From Acidobacteriota bacterium (GTDB lineage: Bacteria; Acidobacteriota; Thermoanaerobaculia; Thermoanaerobaculales; Thermoanaerobaculaceae), in assembly GCA_016213675.1 (NCBI GenBank), contig JACQZW010000029.1, positions 1 to 64,000 of the forward strand: 64,000 nt of DNA. The letters are read 5' to 3'. Both the position numbers and the translations under genes were made by a program. Below, one piece after another: positions 15,528 through 24,372 of the stretch. Numbering within the stretch: position 1 is the stretch's first letter; every line of letters begins with the position of its first letter. The notes under the pieces are model-generated. The model was not told the DNA's origin. It did not search any database and saw only the letters and a list, made by a program, of their open reading frames with translations.

Positions 15528-17189
15528 TCAGCGCGCCGGCAGGTCTGCGGTCGGCAGGAACCGTGGCGGCTTGCGGTGGAGGGTGGCCTGCTCGAACGCG
15601 TAGGCGAGCGCGATCAAGCGGCCCTCCGACCAGGCGCGACCGATGAACGCGAGCCCGACCGGCAACCCGAACGCGTGCCCCATCGGCACGGTCACGCTCG
15701 GGTAGCCGGACACTGCCGCAGGGGTGGAGCTGGCACCGAGGAAGTGGTCGCCGTTGACGAGGTCGATGGGCCACGCCGGCGAGCCGGTGGGCGCAATCAC
15801 CGCGTCCAGGCGGTGCTTCGCGAAGAGGACGTCCAGGCCCTCCGTGCGCGAGAGCCGCCGGCAGGTCTCCAGCGCCTTGCGGTACGCGCCGTCCGTGAGC
15901 GCTCCCTTGACCTGGGCCCGGACGAACAGCTCCTGGCCGAAGTAGAGCATCTCGCGGTCGCGGTGGGCGTCGTTGAAGGCGATCACATCGGCGAGCGTCC
16001 GGACCTCGGCGCCCGGCGCCCACTCGGGCAGATACGCGCCGAGACCGGCCTTCAGCTCGGTGAGCAGGACCTCGAGCTCGGCCTCGTCGTACTCGCCGAG
16101 GTGCGGGATGTCCGCCGGGTCGACGAGCACGGCGCCGAGTCCGGCCAGCGCCTTCAGGGCTTCCCCGTACAACCCGTCCGCCTCGGGGCTGGTGCCCGTG
16201 ACCTTGGTGCGGGCCACCCCGATGCGCGCACCCCTGAGCGCACCCTGGTCGAGGAATGTCGTGTAGTCGGTCGCGATCCGGCCGCGGCTGGCGGCGGTCG
16301 CGGCATCGGCCGGGTCCTCGCCGGCGAGCACGCCCAACAGCGCGGCGGCGTCGGCTACCGTGCGGCCCATCGGACCCGCGGTGTCCTGGCTGTGCGAGAT
16401 GGGCACGATGCCCGAACGGCTGACCAGGCCCACCGTGGGCTTGATCCCGACGAGCGAGCAGACGCTGGAAGGGCAGACGATCGACCCGTCCGTCTCGGTG
16501 CCGACGCCCACCGCGGCGAGGCCGGCGGCGACGGCCGCCCCGGTGCCGGAGGACGAACCGCAGGGCGAGCGGTCGAGGGCATACGGGTTGCGGCACTGCC
16601 CGCCGCGGGCGCTCCAACCCGAGGAGGACTGGGTCGAGCGGATGTTGGCCCACTCCGAGAGGTTCGTCTTGCCGAGGAGGACGGCGCCCGCCGCCCGCAG
16701 GCGAGCGACCACGAAGGCGTCGCGCGGCGCCTTGCCGCCGACGAGGGCGAGCGACCCCGCCGTCGTCTCCATGCGGTCGCCCGTCGCGATGTTGTCCTTG
16801 ATCAGTACCGGGATTCCGTGCAGCGGCCCGCGCAGCCTGCCGCTCCTGCGCTCGCCGTCGAGCGCCTCGGCGATGGCGAGGGCGTCGGGGTTGACCTCGA
16901 TCACCGACGCCAGCCGCGGGTCGATCTCCTGGATGCGACCGAGGTACGCCGCCGTGAGCGACCGGGAGGTGTTCGTCCCCGCGGCCAGACCATCGCGGAG
17001 CTGCGCGACGGTGACCTCCTCGAGCTCGAATGGCGCCGCCCCCGCGACCGGCCGTGCCGTCGTCGGCTCCTGCGCCACGGCCCCGAGGGGCAGTGCCGCC
17101 CCGACCACTGCGGCGACCGAGGACGCCGCGGCCGCTCGCAGGATCTCCCGCCGATTGACCCCCTTGATGTTGTCCTCGCGTCTGCTCAT
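15528..17189 (-). CDS. Tat-exported amidase (amidase-signature family), copy 1
   Basis: The protein has 553 residues. The N-terminus NRREILRAAAASS is a twin-arginine-type signal. The amidase signature is complete: Lys in LIKDNIA, the GSSSGTGAAVAAG loop with the cis-Ser, and the nucleophile region GTETDGSIVCPSS. It probably hydrolyses amides in the periplasm. The second ATG (17189) is better placed than the first, because GAGAGG abuts the first one. It is clearly paralogous to the amidase at 18021-19679; the two share long stretches such as DRMETTAGSLAL. The sugar-free context gives no substrate. Confidence 0.87.
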   Translation of the reverse strand: MSRREDNIKGVNRREILRAAAASSVAAVVGAALPLGAVAQEPTTARPVAGAAPFELEEVTVAQLRDGLAAGTNTSRSLTAAYLGRIQEIDPRLASVIEVNPDALAIAEALDGERRSGRLRGPLHGIPVLIKDNIATGDRMETTAGSLALVGGKAPRDAFVVARLRAAGAVLLGKTNLSEWANIRSTQSSSGWSARGGQCRNPYALDRSPCGSSSGTGAAVAAGLAAVGVGTETDGSIVCPSSVCSLVGIKPTVGLVSRSGIVPISHSQDTAGPMGRTVADAAALLGVLAGEDPADAATAASRGRIATDYTTFLDQGALRGARIGVARTKVTGTSPEADGLYGEALKALAGLGAVLVDPADIPHLGEYDEAELEVLLTELKAGLGAYLPEWAPGAEVRTLADVIAFNDAHRDREMLYFGQELFVRAQVKGALTDGAYRKALETCRRLSRTEGLDVLFAKHRLDAVIAPTGSPAWPIDLVNGDHFLGASSTPAAVSGYPSVTVPMGHAFGLPVGLAFIGRAWSEGRLIALAYAFEQATLHRKPPRFLPTADLPAR

Positions 17190-17229
17190 GGTCGGCATCC
17201 TCTCGACGGCAGTCTAGCCCTCGGGAGAG

Positions 17230-17243
17230 TAAGATCACCGCCC
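17230..17243 (+). promoter_or_regulatory. -10-like box abutting the TauE/SafE start
   Basis: TAAGAT at 17230-17235 lies eight bases before the GTG start at 17244, with no good ribosome site between. It belongs to the leaderless pattern seen across the window. Confidence 0.35.
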
Positions 17244-18014
17244 GTGAGCGGGTTCCTCGGCCTCGCCGGGCTCTTCGTCGCCGCCTTCGCCGCCGGCGCC
17301 CTCAACGCGGTGGCCGGCGGCGGCAGCCTGATCTCGTTCCCCGCCCTGGTCGCGTTCGGCATCCCGTCGATCCCGGCCAACGCGACGAACACGGCGGCGA
17401 TCTGGCCCGGGGCGCTGTCGGCCGCCTACGCCTACCGCCGTGACACCGCCCTCTACCGCGACTTGCTGGTCGTCCTGCTCCTCCCCAGCCTCATCGGCGG
17501 CCTGCTCGGCGCCATCGTGCTGGTCTCCACCCCGCCCGAGCTGTTCGACCGCATCGTGCCGTTCCTCGTCCTCTTCGCCACCGCCCTGTTCGCCCTGCGC
17601 GGCCCGATCAACCGCTGGACCAGGGCCGGCCTCGACGGCGACGAGCGCGTCTCCTGGGCCGGCAAGACCTGGGGCTTCCTCTTCCAGCTCTTCGTCGCCA
17701 CCTACGGCGGCTACTTCGGGGCCGGGATCGGCATCCTCATGCTCGGCTCGCTGTCCGTGATGGGGCTGCACGACATCCACCGGATGAACGGCCTGAAGAC
17801 GGTCCTCGGCACGCTGATCAACGTCATCGCCTTCGTCTTCTTCGCCGTCAAGGGACTGGTGGTGTGGCCGCTGGCGGCGCTCATGGCGGTCGGGGCCACC
17901 ATCGGCGGCTGGGTCGCCGCGCGAACCGCCAAGCGCATCGATCAGCGCTGGCTGCGCGCCTTCGTCATCACCGTCGGTCTCGGCGTGTCGGCCTGGCTGT
18001 TCCTCCGCGCCTGA
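17244..18014 (+). CDS. TauE/SafE (TSUP) family permease
   Basis: The 256-residue membrane protein has about eight helices and two copies of the family signature. The N-terminal copy is AGALNAVAGGGSLISFPAL and the second includes YGGYFGAGIGILML. Members move sulfite, sulfonates or other organosulfur anions out of or into the cell. The GTG at 17244 is the first start that gives a normal N-terminus. It lies between two paralogous exported amidases, divergent from the first and convergent with the second, so transport of an amidase product is possible but unproven. Confidence 0.85.
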   Translation: MSGFLGLAGLFVAAFAAGALNAVAGGGSLISFPALVAFGIPSIPANATNTAAIWPGALSAAYAYRRDTALYRDLLVVLLLPSLIGGLLGAIVLVSTPPELFDRIVPFLVLFATALFALRGPINRWTRAGLDGDERVSWAGKTWGFLFQLFVATYGGYFGAGIGILMLGSLSVMGLHDIHRMNGLKTVLGTLINVIAFVFFAVKGLVVWPLAALMAVGATIGGWVAARTAKRIDQRWLRAFVITVGLGVSAWLFLRA

Positions 18015-18020
18015 ACCGGG

Positions 18021-19679
18021 CTAGAGCTGCGCGGTCGGGAGCATCCTCGGCGGCTGCCGGTGCCGGGACCCGCGCTCGAAGGCGTAGGCGAGCCGGATCA
18101 GCGTCGCCTCCGACCAGGCGCGGCCCATGAACGTGATGCCCACCGGCAGGCCGAACGACGAGCCGGCCGGCACGGTGATGCTCGGGTAGCCGGACACCGC
18201 CGCGGGACGCGAGCTGCCGCCGAAGGAGTGGTCGCCGTTGACCAGGTCGATGACCCAGGCCGGGCCCTTGGTCGGCGCGACGATCGCGTCCAGTCGCTGG
18301 GCGGCGAGCACGGCATCCAGCCCCTCGGTGCGGGACAGGCGCCGGCACGTCTCCAACGCCTTCAGGTAAGCCGGGTCGGTCAGCGGCCCGCGGGTCTCGG
18401 CGTAGACGAACCGCTCCTGGCCGAAAAAGCGCATCTCGGCGTCGCGGTTCTTCTCGTTGAAGGCGATCAGGTCGGCGAGCGTCCGGACCGCCGCCGTCGG
18501 CGCCCATTCGCGCAGGTAGGCCGCGATGTCGGCCTTGAACTCGTGAGCCAGCACGTCGCGCTCCGCCTCGTCGTACTCGCCCAGGTGGGGGATGTCGGTC
18601 GGATCGACGAGCTCGGCGCCGAGGCCGGCGAGCTCCCGCAGTGCCGCGGCGAACACCGCGTCGGCCTCCGGGCTCGAGCCGGTCACGCGGGCCCGGGCCA
18701 CGCCGATGCGGGCGCCCTTGAGGCCGTGCGGGTCGAGGAACTTCGTGTAGTCCGGAGCCGCGTTCGCCGCCGCGTCCGCAGTCGCCGGGTCGCCGGTGTC
18801 CGCGCCGGCCAGCACGGACAGGAGCACGGCGGCGTCGGCCACGGTGCGCGCCATCGGCCCGGCGGTGTCCTGGCTGTGCGCGATCGGCACGATCCCCGCC
18901 CGGCTGATCAGCCCGACCGTCGGCTTGATGCCGACGATGCCGCAGATCGACGACGGGCACACGATCGAGCCGTCCGTCTCGGTCCCCACCGCCAGCGCCG
19001 CGAGGTTGGCCGACACCGCGACCGCGCTACCCGACGACGAGCCGCACGGCGAGCGATCGAGCGCGTAGGGGTTCCTGCACTGCCCGCCCCGCGCGCTCCA
19101 GCCGGAGGACGACTGCGCACCGCGGTAGTTGGCCCACTCCGAGAGGTTGGTCTTGCCGAGAATCACCGCGCCCGCGGCGCGGAGTCGCTCGACGAGGGAG
19201 GCGTCCCGCGGCGGCTTCGCACCGAGGAGGGCGAGCGACCCGGCGGTGGTCTCCATGCGGTCGGCGGTCGCGATGTTGTCCTTGAGCACGACCGGGATCC
19301 CGTGCAACGGTCCCCGCTGTCCGCGCTCCCGCCGCTCGCGGTCGAGCGCGTCGGCGATGTCGAGCGCCTCGGGGTTGACCTCGATGATCGAGTGCAGCTC
19401 GCCGTCGACGGCCCGGATGCGGTCGAGGTACGCCTCGGCCAGCGAGCGCGCGGTCTGGCGCCCGATCTGCATCGAAGCCTGCAGCTCCTTCACCGACGCG
19501 TCCTCGTACTCGCACATGTGCGCCGCCTTCGCCGGCGACGACTCCGCCTGCGCCTGAAGGGGCGACGCGCTCAACGTGCCCACCGCCAGCGCGACGCCCG
19601 TCGTCACTCCGGAGCGAACCAGGTCGCGCCGGCTCAGCTCGCGGCCCGGCTCGAGCCGCCTCTCGTTGCTGTCGTCCAT
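18021..19679 (-). CDS. Tat-exported amidase (amidase-signature family), copy 2
   Basis: The 552-residue paralogue of the upstream amidase has a twin-arginine-type signal (SRRDLVRSGVTTG). It carries the same catalytic set: Lys in VLKDNIA, the CGSSSGSAVAVSAN loop and GTETDGSIVCPSS. The ATG at 19679 follows GAGGGGG by five bases. The stop is seven bases from the convergent permease stop. Copy 2 differs mainly in the N-terminal 100 residues. It may be a duplicated or rearranged pair with related substrates. Confidence 0.87.
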   Translation of the reverse strand: MDDSNERRLEPGRELSRRDLVRSGVTTGVALAVGTLSASPLQAQAESSPAKAAHMCEYEDASVKELQASMQIGRQTARSLAEAYLDRIRAVDGELHSIIEVNPEALDIADALDRERRERGQRGPLHGIPVVLKDNIATADRMETTAGSLALLGAKPPRDASLVERLRAAGAVILGKTNLSEWANYRGAQSSSGWSARGGQCRNPYALDRSPCGSSSGSAVAVSANLAALAVGTETDGSIVCPSSICGIVGIKPTVGLISRAGIVPIAHSQDTAGPMARTVADAAVLLSVLAGADTGDPATADAAANAAPDYTKFLDPHGLKGARIGVARARVTGSSPEADAVFAAALRELAGLGAELVDPTDIPHLGEYDEAERDVLAHEFKADIAAYLREWAPTAAVRTLADLIAFNEKNRDAEMRFFGQERFVYAETRGPLTDPAYLKALETCRRLSRTEGLDAVLAAQRLDAIVAPTKGPAWVIDLVNGDHSFGGSSRPAAVSGYPSITVPAGSSFGLPVGITFMGRAWSEATLIRLAYAFERGSRHRQPPRMLPTAQL

Positions 19680-19718
19680 CACGGCCCCCTCGGAGGAGTG
19701 TAGATCGCCGGCGGCGCC

Positions 19719-20306
19719 CTACGCGAGCCGGCGGTGCGCCAGCAGTCGGCGCGCCGCCGCGGCGAGCCCCAGGAGGAGCAACGCGGCGGCGACCGCGGCG
19801 AGCAGCGGCAGCAGGATCGCGGCCACCGACAGCAGGAACGAGCCGACCGCCTCGGCGAGCGCGATCACGATGTTGGCCAACCCGCCGGTCGTCAGGCTCG
19901 ACAGCTTGCGCACCATCGCCATCGACAGGTGCACCGTGCCCGCCGCCGCGCCACCCGCCACCGCCGCCAGCACCCAGCGCAGGAGCGGGTCGTCCGTCGG
20001 CAGCACCGAGGCCGCCAGGACGCCTCCCGCCAGCACTGCGATGGGTGCGCCGGCGGCGTCGAGCGTGTTGTCCAGCCAGGGCACCTTGTACGCCGCGAGC
20101 TCGACCAGCGTGGCGACGAGGAAGATGACCAGGGCCGGCACGCTGCCCAGCCACTCCATGCCCGGCCCGAGGTGGACCACGCCGGTCAGCGACGCCGCCG
20201 ACAAGGCGAGCAGGGGCACGAAGATCCTCAGGCCCACGGCGGCGGCGAGGGCGAGCCCGAGTGCGACCGCCTTGATGAGCTCGAACGTGCCGATGTCGGT
20301 GCCCAT
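19719..20306 (-). CDS. DUF4126 membrane protein
   Basis: The 195-residue, strongly hydrophobic protein has about five to six helices and the DUF4126 features ALGLALAAAVGLRIFVPLL near the start and AAYKVPWLDNTLD (residues 72-84). The function of this family is unknown. It lies upstream of the amidase gene on the same strand with a 39-base gap. No ribosome site decides the start beyond the ATG at 20306. Confidence 0.75.
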   Translation of the reverse strand: MGTDIGTFELIKAVALGLALAAAVGLRIFVPLLALSAASLTGVVHLGPGMEWLGSVPALVIFLVATLVELAAYKVPWLDNTLDAAGAPIAVLAGGVLAASVLPTDDPLLRWVLAAVAGGAAAGTVHLSMAMVRKLSSLTTGGLANIVIALAEAVGSFLLSVAAILLPLLAAVAAALLLLGLAAAARRLLAHRRLA

Positions 20307-20343
20307 AGGCTGAGGCTAGCACGGGATGCGGCTCCGGTCGTGG

Positions 20344-20355
20344 TACAACTCGGCC
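20344..20355 (+). promoter_or_regulatory. -10 box abutting the DUF1684 start
   Basis: TACAAC at 20344-20349 and a six-base gap precede the GTG at 20356. The longer frame from 20326 would place this box inside the gene, so the GTG is preferred. Confidence 0.5.
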
Positions 20356-21282
20356 GTGCGAACGAAACCCGTCTCCTCGCCGCTCCGCCTCGTCGCGCTC
20401 ACGCTCTCGCTCGCCCTGGCGACCGCCTGCGCTCGCCGCCCGGCGCCCGACCCGGCCTACGTCGCCGAGCTGGAAGCTTGGCGGGCGAAACGGCTGGCCA
20501 GCCTCACGGCGGACGAGGGCTGGCTGACGCTGGTCGGCCTGGCGTGGCTGAAGCCCGGCACGAACCGGTTCGGCAGCGCACCGGGCAACGAGGTCGTGCT
20601 GCCGGGCGCCGGGATCCCCCCGGTCGCCGGGCTGCTCGACCTCGCCGACGGCGCCGTCACCCTGCGCGCCTCGGCCGAGGCCGGCGTGCTGGTCAACGAC
20701 GTGCCGACGACCGAGCAGTGGCTGGCGACCGACCGCTCGGGCCGGGCCGATGTCGTACGGCTCGGCTCGCTGCGCTTTCACGTGATCGTGCGCGCCGACC
20801 GCTTCGGCGTGCGCATCAAGGACCCCGACAACCGCGCCCGCCGCGAGTTCCCCGGGATCGAGCAGTTCCCGATCGACCCTGCCGCCCGGGTCCAGGGGGC
20901 GTTCGAGAGGTACCCGGCGCCGCGCGAGGTGACGGTCGCCAGCGCCCACGGGCCGGACCAACAGATGCTCGTCACCGGCGTGGTGCACTTCAGGATCGGC
21001 GCCACCGAGTGCGCCCTCGAGCCGTTCGTCGGCTCGCCCGAGGACCGGCACTTCTTCTTCGTGGTCCGCGACGGGACCGCAGGCGTCGAGACTTACGGGG
21101 CCGGGCGTTTCCTCGACGCCGACGGCCCGGAGCCGGGTTCGACCACGGTGATCCTCGACTTCAACCGCGCCACCAACCCGCCGTGCGCCTTCACGCCGTT
21201 CGCCACCTGCCCCCTCCCACCGCCGCAGAACGTCCTCGCGGTCCGCATCGAGGCCGGCGAGAAGTCCCCGCCGGCTCACTGA
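20356..21282 (+). CDS. DUF1684 lipoprotein
   Basis: The 308-residue protein starts VRTKPVSSPL, and its signal sequence ends in the lipobox LATAC. The body matches DUF1684: DEGWLTLVGLAWLKPG, then RDYRR-like DNRARREFPG, and the C-terminal NRATNPPCAFTPFATCPLPP. The family is widespread, secreted or lipid-anchored, and without known activity. The GTG at 20356 was chosen over 20326 because a -10 box lies six bases before it and the shorter signal is more typical. Confidence 0.78.
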   Translation: MRTKPVSSPLRLVALTLSLALATACARRPAPDPAYVAELEAWRAKRLASLTADEGWLTLVGLAWLKPGTNRFGSAPGNEVVLPGAGIPPVAGLLDLADGAVTLRASAEAGVLVNDVPTTEQWLATDRSGRADVVRLGSLRFHVIVRADRFGVRIKDPDNRARREFPGIEQFPIDPAARVQGAFERYPAPREVTVASAHGPDQQMLVTGVVHFRIGATECALEPFVGSPEDRHFFFVVRDGTAGVETYGAGRFLDADGPEPGSTTVILDFNRATNPPCAFTPFATCPLPPPQNVLAVRIEAGEKSPPAH

Positions 21283-21352
21283 TAGCCCCCCACCAAACGA
21301 CCGTCACCGGCCGCGCACGCACCACGAAGGCCGGCCGCCCGGCGGGTGGCCG

Positions 21353-22114
21353 CTACGAACGTCTGCCCGGCCTGGCGCGCAGGAGCGCGGCACGCGCATC
21401 GGCCGGCAGGTACTTCACAGCCTCGCGAACGGTCAGGCCGGCCGCCCGGCCGAGCCGCGGTGCGAGCCACGTCTCGACCAGCCCGGGACGTTTCTTGCCG
21501 ACCTCCCGCAGCACCCAGCCGATCGCCTTCCGGATGAAGAACTCGCGCTCGTCGAGCATGGCGTCGGCGTGACGACCGAAGCGCTCGAAGTCGCCGCCGC
21601 CCCGGCGCAGCGGCGGGAGCAGGGCGAGCAGCGCGGCGCGGCGTACCCAGAAGTCGCCGTCGCCCGCCCAGCGATCGATCGAGGCGCCGAGCTCGTCGAA
21701 GCGCTCGACCAGCCGCCCGGCGACGTTGATCGCGAGCGCGTCGACGAGCGCCCAGGTGCGCGAGTCGCGGATCAGGCCCTCGACCGCCGCCAGGTCCGGC
21801 GCCGCGAGCCGCCGCCAGCCGAGCGTCAGCCCCTCCACCGCCGCGGCCCGCAGCTCGAACACCGGCCTTGCCCACAAGGCCGCGGCGAGCGCCAGCAACT
21901 GCCCCCGATCGGGCTCGGGCTCGCGCAGCGCCGATCTCACCACCGCGCGCAGGCCGGCGGTGCGCAGGCCGATGAACGCGAGGTCGCTCTTGAGGTAGCG
22001 CTTGGCGCCCGCCGCGCGCTCGGGGTCGGCCTGGCGCCACAGCTCCCGCTCGATCCGGGTCGCGATCTCCGCGGCGTTAGTCTCGGGCGACGCCGGCGGC
22101 GACTCAGTCGGCAT
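21353..22114 (-). CDS. DNA alkylation repair protein (AlkD-like HEAT repeat)
   Basis: The 253-residue all-helical protein has the AlkC/AlkD pattern: YLKSDLAFIGLRTAGLRAVV near the N-terminus, SRTWALVDALA in the middle and REFFIRKAIGWVLREVGKK at residues 200-220. AlkD glycosylases remove positively charged alkylated bases. The conserved Trp and Asp of SRTWALVD fit the substrate pocket. The ATG overlaps the end of the upstream secreted-protein gene by 11 bases, so translation is probably coupled although the functions look unrelated. Confidence 0.85.
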   Translation of the reverse strand: MPTESPPASPETNAAEIATRIERELWRQADPERAAGAKRYLKSDLAFIGLRTAGLRAVVRSALREPEPDRGQLLALAAALWARPVFELRAAAVEGLTLGWRRLAAPDLAAVEGLIRDSRTWALVDALAINVAGRLVERFDELGASIDRWAGDGDFWVRRAALLALLPPLRRGGGDFERFGRHADAMLDEREFFIRKAIGWVLREVGKKRPGLVETWLAPRLGRAAGLTVREAVKYLPADARAALLRARPGRRS

Positions 22115-22565
22115 GCATGTCGATCTTGACCTTGAGCGTCTTCGCCCTGGCCAGACCGTACTTCAGCGTCGCCCAGGTCACCGTATCGAGGTCGTGGCTC
22201 TCACGGTCGTCGAGGGTCTCCTCGCCGTTGTAGCCGTCGATGAGCGTCCCGTCGGCGTCGAACCACTCGACGACCATGCGCGCCGCCCAGTCGCGGGTCG
22301 CGGCGTTCGAGTACTCGAGCTCGATCCGGACGGTCTTCATGTAGTCCGGGCTGAGCGGGCGCATCAGGTCGGAGGCCTTGAAGGCGCCCGAGTACTCCGC
22401 GACCCGGATCCGGTGGAGCGTGGCCGGGCCGTCGGTGACGGCGAGGTCGATCCAGGTGCCGAGCTCGAACGGGACCTCCTTGCCGACCTTCCACTCGGCA
22501 GCGGCGGCGGGAGCCGCCAGCGCGACGATCATGAACGAAACCACCGCAAGTGCCTTCACACGCAT
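22104..22565 (-). CDS. Small secreted protein of unknown function
   Basis: The 153-residue protein has a clear signal peptide cleaved near APAAAAEW. The mature domain is beta-rich and ends TLKVKIDMHAD. I recognise no family. The ATG at 22565 has AGGAGG upstream. It lies downstream of the beta-barrel protein gene on the same strand (55-base gap) and overlaps the DNA-repair gene. Confidence 0.65.
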   Translation of the reverse strand: MRVKALAVVSFMIVALAAPAAAAEWKVGKEVPFELGTWIDLAVTDGPATLHRIRVAEYSGAFKASDLMRPLSPDYMKTVRIELEYSNAATRDWAARMVVEWFDADGTLIDGYNGEETLDDRESHDLDTVTWATLKYGLARAKTLKVKIDMHAD

Positions 22566-22620
22566 TCCGTCCTCCTTGCGACCCGCGCCGGGCTTGTCGA
22601 TCCGGCCGGAGTCCGATCCG

Positions 22621-23412
22621 TCAGAACCGCCAGCCCAGCCCCAGCCAGTAGTTGGGGCCGGTGGTGTCGTTGTCGGCCGTGACCTCGGGCGCCGGCGCGA
22701 GCGGACCCTCGGCCGGGACCTCGTGATTGAGGCGTCCCCAGTAGTACGCGCCGCCCACCTCGAGGTACGTGTTGCCGGACTTCGACAGCGGCACCTCGAT
22801 GCCCAGGCCCACCGTCCAGACCGGGAAGAACCCGTCGTTCTCGACTCGCAGCCACTGGTCGATGTAGTCGTTGCGCAGGGTGAGGGTCGTGGTGTCCTTC
22901 TCGTAGCCGACACCGCCGCCACCCAGCACGAACGGCACGACCCGGTGGCACTCGGGGCACGGGAGGAAGTGGGCGACCGCGAGGAAGTCCGTGTAGATGC
23001 TGTACTTCTGCTCGAAGTCCAGGGTCGCGTCGCCGGCGTCGGTGGGCACCGTCGCGCTGCCGTCGATGCCGCCCCGGCTGTAGTCCCACTCGACGCCGAC
23101 CTGCCAGAAACGCGACACGCGAGTGAAGAACTGGACCCCGAGGGACAGGTTCGCGACGTCGTCCCAGGTGTCGAAGTCGGTCCCGAACATCGCGTTGATC
23201 TCCTCGATCTGCCGGTTGGTCGTCGTCTGCTTGGGAAACGCCTGTTGCAGGTAGACCGTCAACGAGAACGTGGGCTCGATGTTCTGGGCCGCGGCCGGCG
23301 CCGCCGCGACGACGGCGACGGCAAGCGCGGCGCACCCGACCCACCCCGACCACCCCGACCACCCCGACCACCCCGAGAGTCGGCCACAGCCACGACGATC
23401 ACGACGATGCAT
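22621..23412 (-). CDS. Outer-membrane beta-barrel protein with a repeated signal-peptide start
   Basis: The 263-residue protein has a signal peptide ending APAAAAQN. Alternating amphipathic strands follow, ending in the typical C-terminal strand YWLGLGWRF with terminal Phe. The N-terminal region contains SGWSGWSGWSGW, coded by a nine-base tandem repeat. The ATG at 23412 follows GAGGAGG. The internal CPEC in HFLPCPECHR is unusual for a barrel. The family looks like OmpA/OprF-like small barrels of unknown cargo. Confidence 0.72.
   Translation of the reverse strand: MHRRDRRGCGRLSGWSGWSGWSGWVGCAALAVAVVAAAPAAAQNIEPTFSLTVYLQQAFPKQTTTNRQIEEINAMFGTDFDTWDDVANLSLGVQFFTRVSRFWQVGVEWDYSRGGIDGSATVPTDAGDATLDFEQKYSIYTDFLAVAHFLPCPECHRVVPFVLGGGGVGYEKDTTTLTLRNDYIDQWLRVENDGFFPVWTVGLGIEVPLSKSGNTYLEVGGAYYWGRLNHEVPAEGPLAPAPEVTADNDTTGPNYWLGLGWRF
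23338..23376. repeat. Nine-base tandem repeat in a signal peptide
   Basis: About four copies of GACCACCCC encode repeated Ser-Gly-Trp units just before the hydrophobic core of the barrel protein's signal peptide. The nine-base unit keeps the frame when copy number changes. Confidence 0.75.
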
Positions 23413-23559
23413 GGCACCCTCCTCGTCGGCCGGGTTGGGCCCGGCCGCGACCTGGCGGATTCTGCGTGACACCTGTTCAGGATTGTCCCATCGTCGCGGG
23501 CGGCGTCAAGGGGTTGGCGCCGCAGGTCCGGTCGCGACGCGGCCGGCCCCCGCGTCGGG

Positions 23560-23571
23560 TACAGTGACGGC
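23560..23571 (+). promoter_or_regulatory. -10 box abutting the metallo-hydrolase start
   Basis: TACAGT at 23560-23565 is six bases before the ATG at 23572, with no ribosome site. It matches the leaderless arrangement. Confidence 0.5.
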
Positions 23572-24372
23572 ATGCTGCGCCAGGTCTCACATGGCCCCGT
23601 CACCCGCATCCACATGGCCCGCACGGCCTTCGGGCGGCCGCTCTTCACGGTCAACGCCTACCTCGTCGCCGACGTCCTCGTCGACACCGGGTGCCCGGCG
23701 ACCGCGCGCGAGCTGCTCGAGTGGTGCCGGCGACAGTCGATCCGCCTGGTCGTAAACACCCACCATCACGAGGACCACTCGGGCGCCAACGCCCTCCTGA
23801 ACCGGGAGCTCGGCCTGCCGATCCAGGCCCCCGCGCGCTCCGTCCCGATCCTCGCCGAGTTCGACCACATCCCGCTCTACCGGCGGGTCGTGTGGGGTCG
23901 CCCGACGCCCTTCACGCCCGGACGCCTGCCCGACCTCGTCGAGGCGGGACCGTACCGGTTCGAGTGCATCGCCTTCCCCGGGCACTCGGAGGACCTCGTC
24001 TGCCTGTGGGAACCCACCGAGGGCTGGCTGTTCGCCGGCGACCTCTTCATCCGCGAGCGGGTGCGCTACCTGCGCGCGGACGAGGACGCCTGCGGCGTCA
24101 TCGCCTCGCTACGCCGGGCCCTCGAGCTGCAGCCCAGGGTGCTTTTCTGCGCGCACGCCGGGATGGTCGTCGATGCCTGCGCGGCAATCGAGAGGAAGAT
24201 CGCGTACTGGGAGCGGATTGCCGACCGGGCCCGGGCGCTGCAGGCCGAGGGACACCCGGAGCGGGAGATAACCCGGCGGTTGCTCGGCCCGGAGGGCTGG
24301 ATGACGACCGTGTCGCTCGGCGAGTTCTCCAAGGGCAACCTGATCCGCTCGCTCCTCAGAAGCGGACGTTGA
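23572..24372 (+). CDS. Metallo-beta-lactamase fold hydrolase
   Basis: The 266-residue protein has the full MBL metal set: NTHHHEDHSG (near residues 62-71), FPGHSEDLV with the third His, AGDLFI with the bridging Asp, and FCAHAG late. The C-terminal helical part with GHPEREITRRLLG resembles members of the glyoxalase II/LACTB2 group. The substrate is unknown. Translation probably starts without a leader. The 3' end overlaps the convergent barrel gene by 17 bases. Confidence 0.82.
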   Translation: MLRQVSHGPVTRIHMARTAFGRPLFTVNAYLVADVLVDTGCPATARELLEWCRRQSIRLVVNTHHHEDHSGANALLNRELGLPIQAPARSVPILAEFDHIPLYRRVVWGRPTPFTPGRLPDLVEAGPYRFECIAFPGHSEDLVCLWEPTEGWLFAGDLFIRERVRYLRADEDACGVIASLRRALELQPRVLFCAHAGMVVDACAAIERKIAYWERIADRARALQAEGHPEREITRRLLGPEGWMTTVSLGEFSKGNLIRSLLRSGR

